Source: Sorghum bicolor
Taxonomy: Eukaryota > Streptophyta > Magnoliopsida > Poales > Poaceae
DNA: 64,000 nucleotides
NCBI RefSeq assembly: GCF_000003195.3
Contig: NC_012873.2
Location: 24,835,317 to 24,899,316, forward strand
Reading direction: 5' to 3'
Shown: piece by piece, positions 45,661-55,503 of the stretch
How the letters are laid out: every line of letters begins with the position of its first letter
How positions within the stretch are numbered: the stretch's first letter is position 1
Program-made: the position numbers and the translations under genes
The notes under the pieces: generated by a model
The model's database searches: none
What the model was told of the DNA's origin: nothing
The model's input: the letters and a program-made list of their open reading frames with translations, nothing else

Positions 45661-45941
45661 AATAAAAAGCATCATGCAATTGCTTATGCCAGTAAAACTT
45701 TGACAGGAGCTCAACTTAATTATGCAACCACTGAAAAAGAGCTTCTGGTTGTTGTCTTTGCCATTGATGAATTTAGATCTTATTTAGTTGGAGCTAAAAT
45801 AATTGTTTACACTGATCATGCTGCACTAAAATATTTGCTCACTAAAAAATATGCTAAACCTCGCCTGATTAGATGGATCTTATTACTCCAAGAATTTGAC
45901 TTAGAAATAAAAGATAAAAAGAAAATTATGTTGCTGATCAC
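45661..45941 (+). pseudogene. A2 RNase H
   Basis: Continues after the TAA at 45652-45654 that A1 shares. [22 protein letters not shown] and [11 protein letters not shown] are present, with the T-D-H Asp intact (A1 has Asn). The frame changes near 45925, as in A1. Confidence 0.78.
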
Positions 45942-47275
45942 TTGTCTAGAATGTATTTTAAGAGTCCACAGGAAACCCCCATCAATGATTCACTCCGGGA
46001 CGACAAGCTCTACGGGATTAACAGGTCTGACCCCTGGTATGCAGATATTGTTAATTTTATGGTTTCAGGGTATGTACCACCAGAAGCAAACAAGAAGAAG
46101 CTTATTCAAGAAAGTCGTTCACATATATGGGATGAGCCATACCTCTTCCGGGTATGCTCTGATGGCTTACTCAGGAGATGTGTGACCACTGAGGAAGGAT
46201 GGAAGATCATCGACACATGTCATTCATCACCATATGGAGGTCATTATGGAGCATTCTGTACACATTCAAAGATCTAGCAGTGTGGATTCTACTGGCCTAC
46301 AATGTATGAAGACACGAAGCAATATATCAGAAGATGTGGGCCATGTCAAAGGCACGGCAACATAAACACAAGAGATGCCATGCCACTCACCAACAACCTT
46401 CAGATTGAGCTCTTTGATGTCTGGGGAATAGACTATATGGGTCCATTTCCTCCATCAAAGAAGTGTGAGTACATCTTGGTGGCAGTTGACTACGTCTCCA
46501 AGTGGGTAGAGGCATTACCTTGCAAGCATACCGACAACATCAGTTCAAAGAGGATGTTTGAAGAAATTATATTTTCAAGATTTGGAGTTCCCAGAGTAGT
46601 GATAAGTGATGCAGGAGCACACTTCATCGACAAACGCTTCAAGCAATATCTATCAAAATATGGAATCCGTCACAACGTCGCTACCCCCTATCATCCTCAG
46701 ACAAGTGGCCAAGCAGAGACTTCCAATAAGCAAATCAAGAATATCCTTCAGAAGACAGTCAATGAAATGGGAACGGCATGGAGAGACAAGTTACCCGATG
46801 CACTCTGGGCATATCGGACAGCATACAAGACCCCAATTGGAATGTCTCCATACCAATTGTTGTACGGGAAGACTTGCCACCTACCTGTTGAACTAGAATT
46901 CAAAGCACACTAGGTCATAAAGAGATGGAATATGGACCTAGATGCTGCTAGAGATCATAGAAGAATGCAACTATCAGAATTGGAAGAATGGCGAGAGAAA
47001 GCATATCACAATTCGAAGATCTACAAAGAAAGAGTCAAAAGGTGGCATGACAAGAGAATCAAGAAGGAGTTCACACCCGGAGATAAGGTATTACTTTTTA
47101 ATTCCAGGGTGAAGCTTTTTGGGCATGGAAAACTCCAAAGTAAATGGGAAGGATCATTCAAGGTAATTAATTCATCATCCCACGGAGCTATCACACTTCA
47201 AAATGACGAAGGTACGTTATTCAAGGTAAATGGTCAACATCTTAAATTATTTTTAGAGCCTAATAAAAATTAGAA
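45942..47275 (+). pseudogene. A2 integrase
   Basis: Same architecture as A1 with D, D, E motifs [27 protein letters not shown]. Stops at 46275-46277 and 46911-46913 stand where A1 has Trp codons. The C-terminal part resumes at 46932. Broken but not deleted. Confidence 0.82.
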
Positions 47276-47426
47276 GAAATAGACGTAGTCCATTTTTTCC
47301 TTCCCATGGAGAATTAGAGCCTGACCTTTTTAGTCTGACGTATTTGGATCATATATATATTTTCCTAATTAAGTCTGCATCTAGAAACACGCTCGAGGAA
47401 GCGGGCCCGCAGCGGAGCCAGAGAGA

Positions 47427-47611
47427 GGGCGGGCGCCCTGATCAAGTGGGCGAGCGCCCAACCCCTGTTCCCGTTCGGTCCCGATTTTCTCTATTATGGA
47501 AAATACACTTATGGTAATTCGAATAATCCCTCAGATGGAAAGTTTCTCACGCACATCGACGGGAGCAACCAGAACAACCCCTAAAGGCACTTTTTGACCC
47601 CTATATAAACA
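47427..47611 (+). promoter_or_regulatory. A2 internal promoter-like module
   Basis: GGGCGGGCGCCC, 9 bases, then GGGCGAGCGCCC (47427-47460) and the TATA box CCTATATAAACAG (47599-47611). Same layout and distance to the ATG (47698) as A1. Confidence 0.55.
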
Positions 47612-47697
47612 GACCCCTGATATCAGTTATCAAACACCAATCCACCAAGCCTTCTCTTCTTCTTCAGTTAGAGCTTGATTAGTCCCTCGCTGCTCCA

Positions 47698-48327
47698 ATG
47701 GCCGAGAAGTTCCATGATGAATGGGAAGTCATCCCCTTCAACCTAAACATGGAGCCTGTGGAAGACCCCGACGCCCGTTCTCTCGTCCCGGCCAACACAG
47801 AGCGACAGCTAGAAGCCATGCCATTACGCCAACGCAGCTCTGCCCAATCCTATCATGCTCAACCAGTTCTCACCGCACCGCCACAACCCCTACTCCTCAA
47901 GGGATCATCATCCAAGACGAAGACCACCATCAAAGTGCCAACCGGCACGAGGATCCTTCCGCCTAGACCCAATGAGAGGGTCGTTGGAGTCAAGACCAAC
48001 CGGAGCAGCGAGATCAGTAGCATTCGCTACAGTACGGAGGAGGAAAGGCCTTACTTCGAAGGGATTAGAGCAGCCAAAGTGCGTTTCATCCCTCCAAAGG
48101 CAGCCCCGAAGCACGCTCTCAATGCTTTTGAAACACCTCCCAAGCGTCGCAAGACTATAGTAGATATCGATGAGGACGTTCGCAGGCTAGACAGAGTCAT
48201 GATAGACCTCCAGTCCTCAGTTAATTCCCTCACTAGGCAGCTCTCTAACCACAACACTGTTATACTAGGCCTTAGGTAGGATCTTGCCAGTGCCAATAAG
48301 AAGATTAAGGAGTTAGAGCGCCGCTAA
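47698..48327 (+). pseudogene. A2 extra ORF, one premature stop
   Basis: Nearly identical to the A1 extra ORF. A TAG at 48277-48279 stands where A1 has Gln, removing about 16 residues of the coiled-coil end. Changes are few and scattered, so the ORF was coding until recently in this lineage. Function unknown. Confidence 0.75.
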
Positions 48328-48472
48328 GTTATCTAGATTAGACCTTTAGGCAATGCATCTTAGTCATTTATCTTTAAATTCGGTTTAGGTTTACTATTAT
48401 CATCAGTTTGTTACTATTGTCGTCAGTTTGCTACTAGTCTTTTGTAATAAATGCCTCAAGATTAATAAAGAG

Positions 48473-48490
48473 TATTATTATTATTATTAT
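48473..48490 (+). repeat. (TAT)6 microsatellite
   Basis: 18 bp, the A2 counterpart of the 26-copy A1 repeat. Confidence 0.95.
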
Positions 48491-49633
48491 GTCTTGTGTG
48501 TCTCTACTTTATTCTTGTGCAAGAAAGCAGAAAACAAGTATGGGGGAGATCCCTCGACATGCCAAACACAGTTCGACTACACCACTCCATGATTCAGGTA
48601 CACACTCTGCACACTTTACACATACACATATATATCTTGGATTATGCAGAATACTAATTCCGACAAGATTAAAATGTTTCTAATCATGATTAATCTCACT
48701 CTATGATATTTCCTTAAACTTGCAATTATTAAAAATCATTTTAAAAATCCTGTGTTACTTAAGTCAGTGTGGAATGTGAGATGGTAAAGTATGAGTTTCT
48801 TATTCTTGATATCATTGTTGCTTGGAGAATTTATTTCAAAAAATCTTCAAAATTCTAGCTACTATCCTCAGTGTTTTATATGCCTGATAAAACTGAAAAT
48901 ATTAATTATGATTATAAAGGCTATCTACTCTGTATTGAGTTTGTTCAAAATGAGTTAGAGCCTTGTTGAGAGATTTATCATGCTCCTAAGATCAAGACAT
49001 TTATTCAGAAAGATTCACACTTCCGAAGTATTATTGCATTTGACGCATGGGCTATGCAAAAATAAAGATATTTCGAGGAAATAAAAAGGAGCAAGTACTC
49101 GATAACCTCGCAGAAAAATGGACCAGTGTCCGGTAGTAGAATTAGGGGTACCTCGGTATCCACTTAAAAAAGAAGAAGAAAAAGAAAATGATAGCCCATG
49201 GTCCCTCTAATAAGCAATATGCCAGCAAGAGTTGACAAAGTTTTTAACTTCCAAAGTCTTTGATCTAAGAGTATGGCATTCCCCTCCTCGGATCCCGTTT
49301 TGATCAGGCAATAAATGCAAAGTAAGTATGCTTGAGAATTTTTTCAAATTAAAACAGCCTCAGTGAGATATATAAAAGATAATGAGTAATGTGAGAGAAC
49401 CTATGAGGATAAAAGGTATGCTAACTTTCTTTCAAAAATATACAAAAACTCCAAGTGACAGGATTAAAAAGAAAGGATCTTTACTCTTAACCATATACTT
49501 CCCTGACTATAGTACACAGTGGATTTTAACACCCTGCAGTTATGAAGAGAATGTTTTAAAATGTTTTACCCCAGATATTGTTCTTAACCATCCTTTTCTT
49601 GAGGACGAGTAAAAGCCTAAGTATGGTGGTATT
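48491..49633 (+). other. A2 3' noncoding region with two polypurine tracts
   Basis: AAGTATGGGGGAGAT at 48536-48550 and AAGTATGGTGGTA at 49619-49631, 1083 bp apart. The second has lost one G of the run. No supported gene. Confidence 0.72.
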
Positions 49634-49660
49634 TGTTGACGGTTCTTAAGTATCAATTTT
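49634..49660 (+). repeat. A2 3' LTR stub, 27 bp
   Basis: TGTTGACGGTTC to TATCAATTTT, the first 27 bp of an A LTR, then an abrupt switch to a B-family LTR in reverse orientation. Confidence 0.85.
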
Positions 49661-49883
49661 TGTTGATGCAAAAGTAGATCTGCAAACACAAAGGGCTAAT
49701 ACCCGATATAAACGTTAAGGCGTGCCAGCCGATTTGACCTTACTATCGGCAAAGGTGATAATTCGAATACTTTGGTCCCGACAACAGCGATGCGCCCGGA
49801 TGCCACGGCCAAGAGGTATTCACGCGAAACTTGAGAATACACCGAGCTTAAGTCGACGAACTCCTAAGAACTTGTAATGAAAA
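49661..49883 (-). repeat. Partial B-family LTR, reverse orientation
   Basis: Starts TGTTGATGC, the reverse complement of the B LTR end, and follows the B LTR (GGGCTAATACCCGAT, GGCGTGCCAGCCGATTTGAC, GCCACGGCCAAGAGGT) for about 220 bp before stopping at GTAATGAAAA. It belongs to a different B-family copy from the one at 14525, as orientation and divergence show. Confidence 0.85.
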
Positions 49884-51514
49884 TGTAACACCCCAGGTGT
49901 TTGGCTTGCGTTTTGGCACTTACATTTCATGAGCATAAGCATCATTTGTTCATATATGATAGTATGAAACATACTTTGATCTTGTGACAAGTGAATGCTT
50001 GATGATCCTGCATAATAAAGCTTGTGGCTGTTGATGGTGCTTCTTTCATGTGTATCATCTCCATCTCTACCTAGGTTGATCACTCAAAAAGTTTCATGAA
50101 GTTTGGATTCAAAAGGTCAAATGAAAGGATAAGTTACATGCTTGTTGGAATGACCTCATTAAGTGAATAGAACCATAGGTCATCAAAAAATCCTTGCAAC
50201 CTTGCCCAAATGACTCTAGATGAACTCTACAACAAAAGTCATGAAGGGTACATGTTGAGCTTGTTCAAGACAGGGCGGAGGTCACCTTGTTTGTCACCTG
50301 CGTCCTTTAAATCCATCGTCGATGAAGCTGTGGCATGGCCTGATGGTGATTTCAGATCCATCGACGTTGAAGCAGCGACAGGGCCTGATGGTGATTGTCT
50401 TAATATATACTGAAGGTCCCCTGTACCTTCCCTGTCATTCAAAAAAACACTGCCCAGGCCTAAGTCTATCCACCCTTCCTTACTCTGAATTCCCCTGCTC
50501 TAAATCTATTTGTGGATTCGTGAATGTTTACACTGCATACTGTTTATTTCTACAGAATTTGTGTGCTGATGTGCTGTGTGGTGATATGCAACGGTGCACT
50601 TGAGCACACTGACAGAGACACCATTGACGACATCAACCTGAACTCTCATGTTGTATTCTGCCAGCAGCATGACTGTTTTCCCCTGATCTGTAAGTTCATG
50701 GCCTTCCTTAATTTTATCTGTTGAATAATCCTCCTATGACCCACCTATTAGTCAAATTATTTCTCTGCCAATATGGACAAATTTCTTTGCCAAGTCTGGT
50801 GCCTACCATTTGTTTGATAGAAGGCTTCTTAGGAAATTTGCATTTAGAGTTATTTGTATGGAGAGAGTATGGAGGCTTACCATGTGTAGATACACATTCA
50901 ATACTAATACTCATTGCATTTCAGTTGAGCAGAGTATGGAGGTCTTTTGGAGATTTTTGATAGATCCTGCTTCAGGCTATGTGCTTTTACACCTCAACCA
51001 ATGAGAGCTGCAAAAAGAAATGTGTCTTGTATTATGAAATCCTGAGAAATAATCAGTTGCGAGAACTCTCTTTCAGTTATGTTTCAGTGAGATAATTATT
51101 AGAGGGAAAATATTCTTTACAGTTCAAAATTGTAAAAATTGTCTGCTAATCTTCATCATTGTTATGGTTGTTTGTCACAGATAGTATGGAAACCAATTTT
51201 ACAGATAATTGCATCAATTAGATCTAGAAGTTCGATTTAGCTACATATATCTTGGTTATTAAATAGGTGGGTCTGAGAATCCACTAGACTTAATTGATAA
51301 TTGAAGTAGGTAGATTTAAAGAGCAAACTGGAGTAGAAATTTGAGTCTCATCGCTTATGGGCATATGTTACTTTCTTTTTCACTGATTACAGTTCATGTG
51401 TGCCGTCGTGATTATTAAATTTGTATTTAGAATCTGTTAATATTGACCAAACGCTAATTTCCATGATGATTTTAGTTCAACTCTTAGCTATTTCTGAAAT
51501 CTCGCCATCCCCCT
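49884..51514 (+). repeat. LTR-like sequence starting TGTAACACCCC, then unassigned DNA
   Basis: TGTAACACCCCAGGTGTTTGG at the junction is the style of grass gypsy LTR starts; it probably inserted into the reversed B LTR (flank GAAAA). The next 400 bp have no ORF. A two-copy 45-bp repeat lies at 50311-50400. Further exon-like stretches (50540-50700) cannot be named and may be Helitron-captured gene pieces. Element D interrupts at 51515. Confidence 0.4.
50311..50400 (+). repeat. Two-copy 45-bp in-frame tandem repeat
   Basis: Units 50311-50355 and 50356-50400 both start ATCCATCG and contain GGCCTGATGGTGATT. 45 bp keeps the frame, giving S-I-V-D-E-A-V-A-W-P-D-G-D-F-R and S-I-D-V-E-A-A-T-G-P-D-G-D-C-L. 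The protein, if any, is not recognised. Confidence 0.7.
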
Positions 51515-53317
51515 TGAAAGCCCTAGTTTGGTTTTGGATAATTGATGAAACCGTAGTACTAACCTCTATGCTAAGTGTGTGTAGACTTAATAAGGTTGGT
51601 ACATGCCAAGTGATGGAGCAAGAGATGATCATGGTGATGATGGTGATGACCTCAAGATGATCAAGTGCTCAACTTGGAAAAGAAGAAAGAGAAAAACAAA
51701 ACCCTATGGAGATCAAGGCAAAGGTATTGCCTAGGGTTTTGGTTTTGGTGATCAAGACACCATAGAGGGTGTGATCACATTTAGGATAGAAAGCCGTACT
51801 ATTAAGAGGGGTAATCTCGTTGTGAAAACGGTTGTCTAAGTGCCACTAGGTGATTGGATTCCTTGCATGTGCATTAGGACCTAGTGAGCTAACTAAGTAA
51901 CCCTTGAAAAATGTTTTGAAATATGCTAACACTCGTGCACAATTGTGGAGACACTTTGGTGTTGGCACATGGAAGCAAGGGTAGAAGTTGAGAAACTTTT
52001 CGTGCAGTGCTTTCAGGCCGGACGCGTCCGGTATGAGGTCGGACGCGTCCGAGTTGAGGCACCGGACGTGGAAACAGTTTTCGCGTAGAGTTCGGTGTGC
52101 CTCGTCCGGTGAGTTCGTTTCTCGGTGAAACTCTCTCAGTTTGCATCCGGTGCACACCGGACGCGTCCGGTGTGAACTAGGATGCGTCCGAGTTGGCGTC
52201 CGGTGCAAACTCCTCTTGCAGAGCTCTCTGGGTGTGAGTCCGGTGCACACCGGACCGTCCCGTGTGTGCGTCCGGTGTGGCGACCGGTGTTGACTCAAGT
52301 TTGCGACGCTCTCTGAGTTTGGGTCGGCTACTTTTCTAACGGTCAGGAGCACGGGACGCTAGTCTGGCTCATACCGGACGCGTCCGGTGTGAACACAGAC
52401 AGTGGGTTTTCCTGCCAACGGCTAGTTGAATCTTGGGACTTCTATTTATATGCCTTGGCCGGTTCATGCTCACTCTCTTGACTCTCTAACTTGTTGATAC
52501 ACCTTGTGAGCATACTCCCACACATCCCACTCACCTTGTTCAAGATTTGTTCATCCAAAGTGAGATTGGGAGAGATCCTAGTTGCATTTGCTTAGAGTTT
52601 GAGCATCTAGTGGCACTAGTGATCGTTGAGCAGCGGGTTTGCTTGTTACTCTTGGTGGTTGCCGCCACCTAGACGGCTTGGAGTTGCGGAGGAGCTTTGG
52701 CACGAGTTGGTGATTGTTCGTGGCCATCTTCCGGTGATTGTGAGAGGTTTGTGCCTACCTCGGCGGAGAGCCAAAGGCAATATTAGTGGTTTGCTCGTGT
52801 CATTGAGCTACCTCACTTGTGGGTAGGTTCTTGTGGTGTCCTAGTGAGGACGAGGTTCGTGCTACACCTCTTAGCCACCGAACCACCAAGTGTTGGTCGA
52901 CACAACAGGGACGTAGCGTGCCTGCAAGCATGTGAACCTCGGGAGAAAAATTGCTTGTCTCCATTGTGTTTGTTCATTGAATTTCTCCCGGTGATTCAAC
53001 TTCATATTATTGATTGGTTCATCCCCTCTACGCGGTGGTATAAAGTTCAAACCTTCTCTCTTACATTCCCGCAAACTAGAGTAGCTTACTTACTTATATA
53101 GAAACTTTAGGTAGCTCTCTAGTGTAAGTAGTGACATAGCTCTTGTGTGCCTATTGATCTTAACAACTAGAATTGTTGGATAGGTGGCTTGCAAACACCC
53201 CTTTAGATCTAGAGCAAAAAGCTTCGCTTTGTTATTTACTAACCTCTTGCTCTAGTGAGTTTGTAGAATTTTTAAATAGGATATTCATCCCCACTCTAGC
53301 CATATTAGGACCTTTCA
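51515..53317 (+). repeat. D 5' LTR
   Basis: 1803 bp, TGAAAGCCCTAG to GACCTTTCA. TATA TCTATTTATATG at 52441-52452. Upstream is a GC-rich array with three exact CCGGACGCGTCCGG palindromes (near 52016, 52159 and 52375). Long antisense ORFs here are a by-product of that array. Confidence 0.93.
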
Positions 53318-53319
53318 AG

Positions 53320-53332
53320 TGGTATCATAGCC
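53320..53332 (+). other. D primer-binding site, initiator tRNA-Met
   Basis: TGGTATCATAGCC, one mismatch from the usual TGGTATCAGAGCC, two bases after the LTR end. Confidence 0.88.
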
Positions 53333-53376
53333 GTGGTCACCGTTTGTGAAGGCTTAACAACCTCGGTGCTCAAATT

Positions 53377-55461
53377 ATGGCTCAAATAGTGTTCAACCAT
53401 GTTGGGGGCAAACCACCGTTCTTTGATGGCACAAGCTCTTTTGACTATTGGAAGAGAAAAATGAAGATGTGCCTTGGATCAATCAATGATAGAGTGTGGG
53501 AAGTCACCGAAAATGACTTTGTGATTCTTGATCCGGCTAACCCCACCGACAATGAGAGAGCAAACAAGCAATGCAATACTATGGCTCTCAACACAATATA
53601 CAATGGCATTGATTCAAAGGTGTTTGAGCAAGTCAAAGATCTTGAGAAGGCTAGTGAAGTGTGGACAAGGCTAGAAGAAACATATGAGGGCACTACAACG
53701 GTAAAAAGTGCCAAATTGTATATGCTCAAGGACAAGCTATCCAACTTCAAGATGAAGGATGATGAGTCCATACCAGAGATGTTCTATAGGCTCCAAGTCA
53801 TCATCAATGATCTCAAGGGCCTAGGTGAGAAGGTGAAGGATGAGGACTTTATTCACAAGTTCTTGATGTGCTTGCCCAAGAGGTTCAAGACATTGAGAAC
53901 AATCATCTTTAGAGGTGGATTGATGGGTGTATCTCCCAATGAGGTACTTGGAGATGTCATGACCGAAGATCAATACAATGACAATGATGATGATGAGGTC
54001 ATGAAGAAGGATGATGATGACAAGAAGAAGAAGAGTGTAGCATTCAAAACTAGCTCTTCATCCAAGAGCAAGAACAAGGGCAAGGCCAAGAAGGAAGAAT
54101 CAAGTGATGAGGAGTGCTCCAATGATGATAGTGATGATGAAGCACTAGCACTCTTTGTCCGCAAGTTTGGCAAGATGATGAAGAAGAAGGGCTATCACAC
54201 AAGAAAGAGAAGAGATCACTTCAAGAACAAGGAGCATGTGAGGCTATGCTATAAGTGCAAGAGCCCCGATCATATTGTGGCGGATTGTCCTTACAATAGT
54301 GACAATGATGAGCATGACAAGAAGAACAAGAAGGAGAAGAAAGAAAAGAAAGAGAAGAAGATGGTCTTCAAGAAGAAGAAGAAGGGTGGATCCTATGTTG
54401 TGACATGGGATAGTGATGCTTCTTCAGATGATGATTCTAGTGATGATGACAAGTCATCCAAGAAGAAGGCACTTGCAAGCATTGCTATCAACAACAAGCC
54501 ATCACTCTTCGACACTCCTTCGTGCTTCATGGCCAAGGGCCACAAGGTACAATATGATGAGAGTGAAAGTGAAAGTGAACATGAACATAATAGTGATAGT
54601 GATGATGAAAATGAATTCACTAATGAACAACTCATGGATATGTTAGAACAAGCCGATTCACTTATTCAATCTAAAAACAAGAAGTGCAAAGAATTGGCCA
54701 AGAAGTTAAAAGCTCTTGAACAATCCTTTGATGAGCTCAATGCTAATCATGAGAGGCTAGTGGAAGCCCATGAGAAGCTTGGCAAGGCTCACACCAAGCT
54801 TGAGAAAGCTCACTCATTGTTGTTAGAAGAGAACAAGGAAAAGGTTGTTGTATCATGTGACGTGGGCACAACATGTGACTTAATTAAAAAATCACCCAAC
54901 TCATCTATTATTGTTGCCACTAACTCTTCTTGTAGGTCTTCATCCACCACCACCAACTCTACCTCTACCTCTAGTGTAAGTGTCACTTGTGATACCTCAC
55001 TAAAGGTTGAGAATGAGACTCTCAAGAGAGAGGTGGATGAGCTCACTCACGCCCTAGGCAAGGCCTATAGTGGTGAGGTCCGCTTGCTAAAGTGCTTGGG
55101 TAGCCAAAGGTTTTCTCTCAACAAAGAGGGATTAGGCTATACCCCCAAGAAGGGCAAGAAAGCCTTTGCAACTCACAAGCATAGCTTTGTGAAGAGCAAT
55201 GTTCGGTATTGCAACAAATGCAAGCAAGTTGGGCACCTAGAGCTTAATTGTAACAAAATAAACAAGAACAAGAAAAATGCTAATGCACCTTACATTCCTT
55301 TTGATTCTTGTTATGTGCTTACTAAGGGTGAGAAGGGTGTGCATGCTAAGTTTGTTGGTACACCAATTGTGGGTCCAAAGAAGAAGGCCATTTGGATACC
55401 AAAGAGCTTAGTCACTAACCTCCAAGGACCCAAGCAAGTATGGGTACCTAAGAAACATTGA
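53377..55461 (+). CDS. gag: D gag, 694 residues
   Basis: ATG 44 bases after the primer site; this start gives the usual short leader and M-A-Q-I-V-F-N-H. Order: a copia gag core (UBN2-type; F-D-G-T-S-S-F-D-Y-W-K-R-K-M near residue 17 and L-K-D-K-L-S-N-F-K-M near 113), an acidic/basic linker, zinc knuckle C-Y-K-C-K-S-P-D-H-I-V-A-D-C near residue 292, K-rich and D/S-rich tracts, a coiled coil (about 420-490), an S/T-rich stretch and a second knuckle C-N-K-C-K-Q-V-G-H-L-E-L-N-C near residue 612. Long gag with extra coiled coil is typical of Sireviruses. It forms the particle and packages RNA. It ends at a TGA, and another in-frame TAG follows at 55471-55473. Confidence 0.93.
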   Translation: MAQIVFNHVGGKPPFFDGTSSFDYWKRKMKMCLGSINDRVWEVTENDFVILDPANPTDNERANKQCNTMALNTIYNGIDSKVFEQVKDLEKASEVWTRLEETYEGTTTVKSAKLYMLKDKLSNFKMKDDESIPEMFYRLQVIINDLKGLGEKVKDEDFIHKFLMCLPKRFKTLRTIIFRGGLMGVSPNEVLGDVMTEDQYNDNDDDEVMKKDDDDKKKKSVAFKTSSSSKSKNKGKAKKEESSDEECSNDDSDDEALALFVRKFGKMMKKKGYHTRKRRDHFKNKEHVRLCYKCKSPDHIVADCPYNSDNDEHDKKNKKEKKEKKEKKMVFKKKKKGGSYVVTWDSDASSDDDSSDDDKSSKKKALASIAINNKPSLFDTPSCFMAKGHKVQYDESESESEHEHNSDSDDENEFTNEQLMDMLEQADSLIQSKNKKCKELAKKLKALEQSFDELNANHERLVEAHEKLGKAHTKLEKAHSLLLEENKEKVVVSCDVGTTCDLIKKSPNSSIIVATNSSCRSSSTTTNSTSTSSVSVTCDTSLKVENETLKREVDELTHALGKAYSGEVRLLKCLGSQRFSLNKEGLGYTPKKGKKAFATHKHSFVKSNVRYCNKCKQVGHLELNCNKINKNKKNANAPYIPFDSCYVLTKGEKGVHAKFVGTPIVGPKKKAIWIPKSLVTNLQGPKQVWVPKKH

Positions 55462-55503
55462 TTTGTTTTGTAGGTAAACTATAAAGCCGGAGGAAGGCAT
55501 TGG

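Larger units (their letters stand above)
33501..49660 (+). mobile_element. A1-A2: two tandem Athila-lineage elements sharing one LTR
   Basis: Order: LTR lacking its first 17 bp (33501-34692), internal A1 (34693-41629), full LTR (41630-42812), internal A2 (42813-49633), and a 27-bp LTR stub (49634-49660). Primer sites match tRNA-Asp. RT with C-I-D-Y-R-K-L-N-K-A-T-R-K-D-H-F and the integrase type place it in the Athila lineage. Copies are nearly colinear, about 8 kb per unit. The first LTR and the stub share GTATCAATTTT at the outer ends. Confidence 0.88.

Noticed and set aside
51846..52352. 168-codon minus-strand ORF in the D LTR, with a 150-codon partner at 60117-60569
   Set aside because: Produced by CCGGACGCGTCCGG repeats in the U3; repeated R-T-R-P-V-C-T-G words follow the array.
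53001..53101. Host gene upstream of D gag (ORF 52817-53101 and its copy at 61197-61481)
   Set aside because: Lies in both D LTRs, so it belongs to the element's transcribed leader, not to a host gene.
54393..55046. Minus-strand ORFs under D gag
   Set aside because: Serine- and leucine-rich mirror of the acidic and lysine-rich gag codons.
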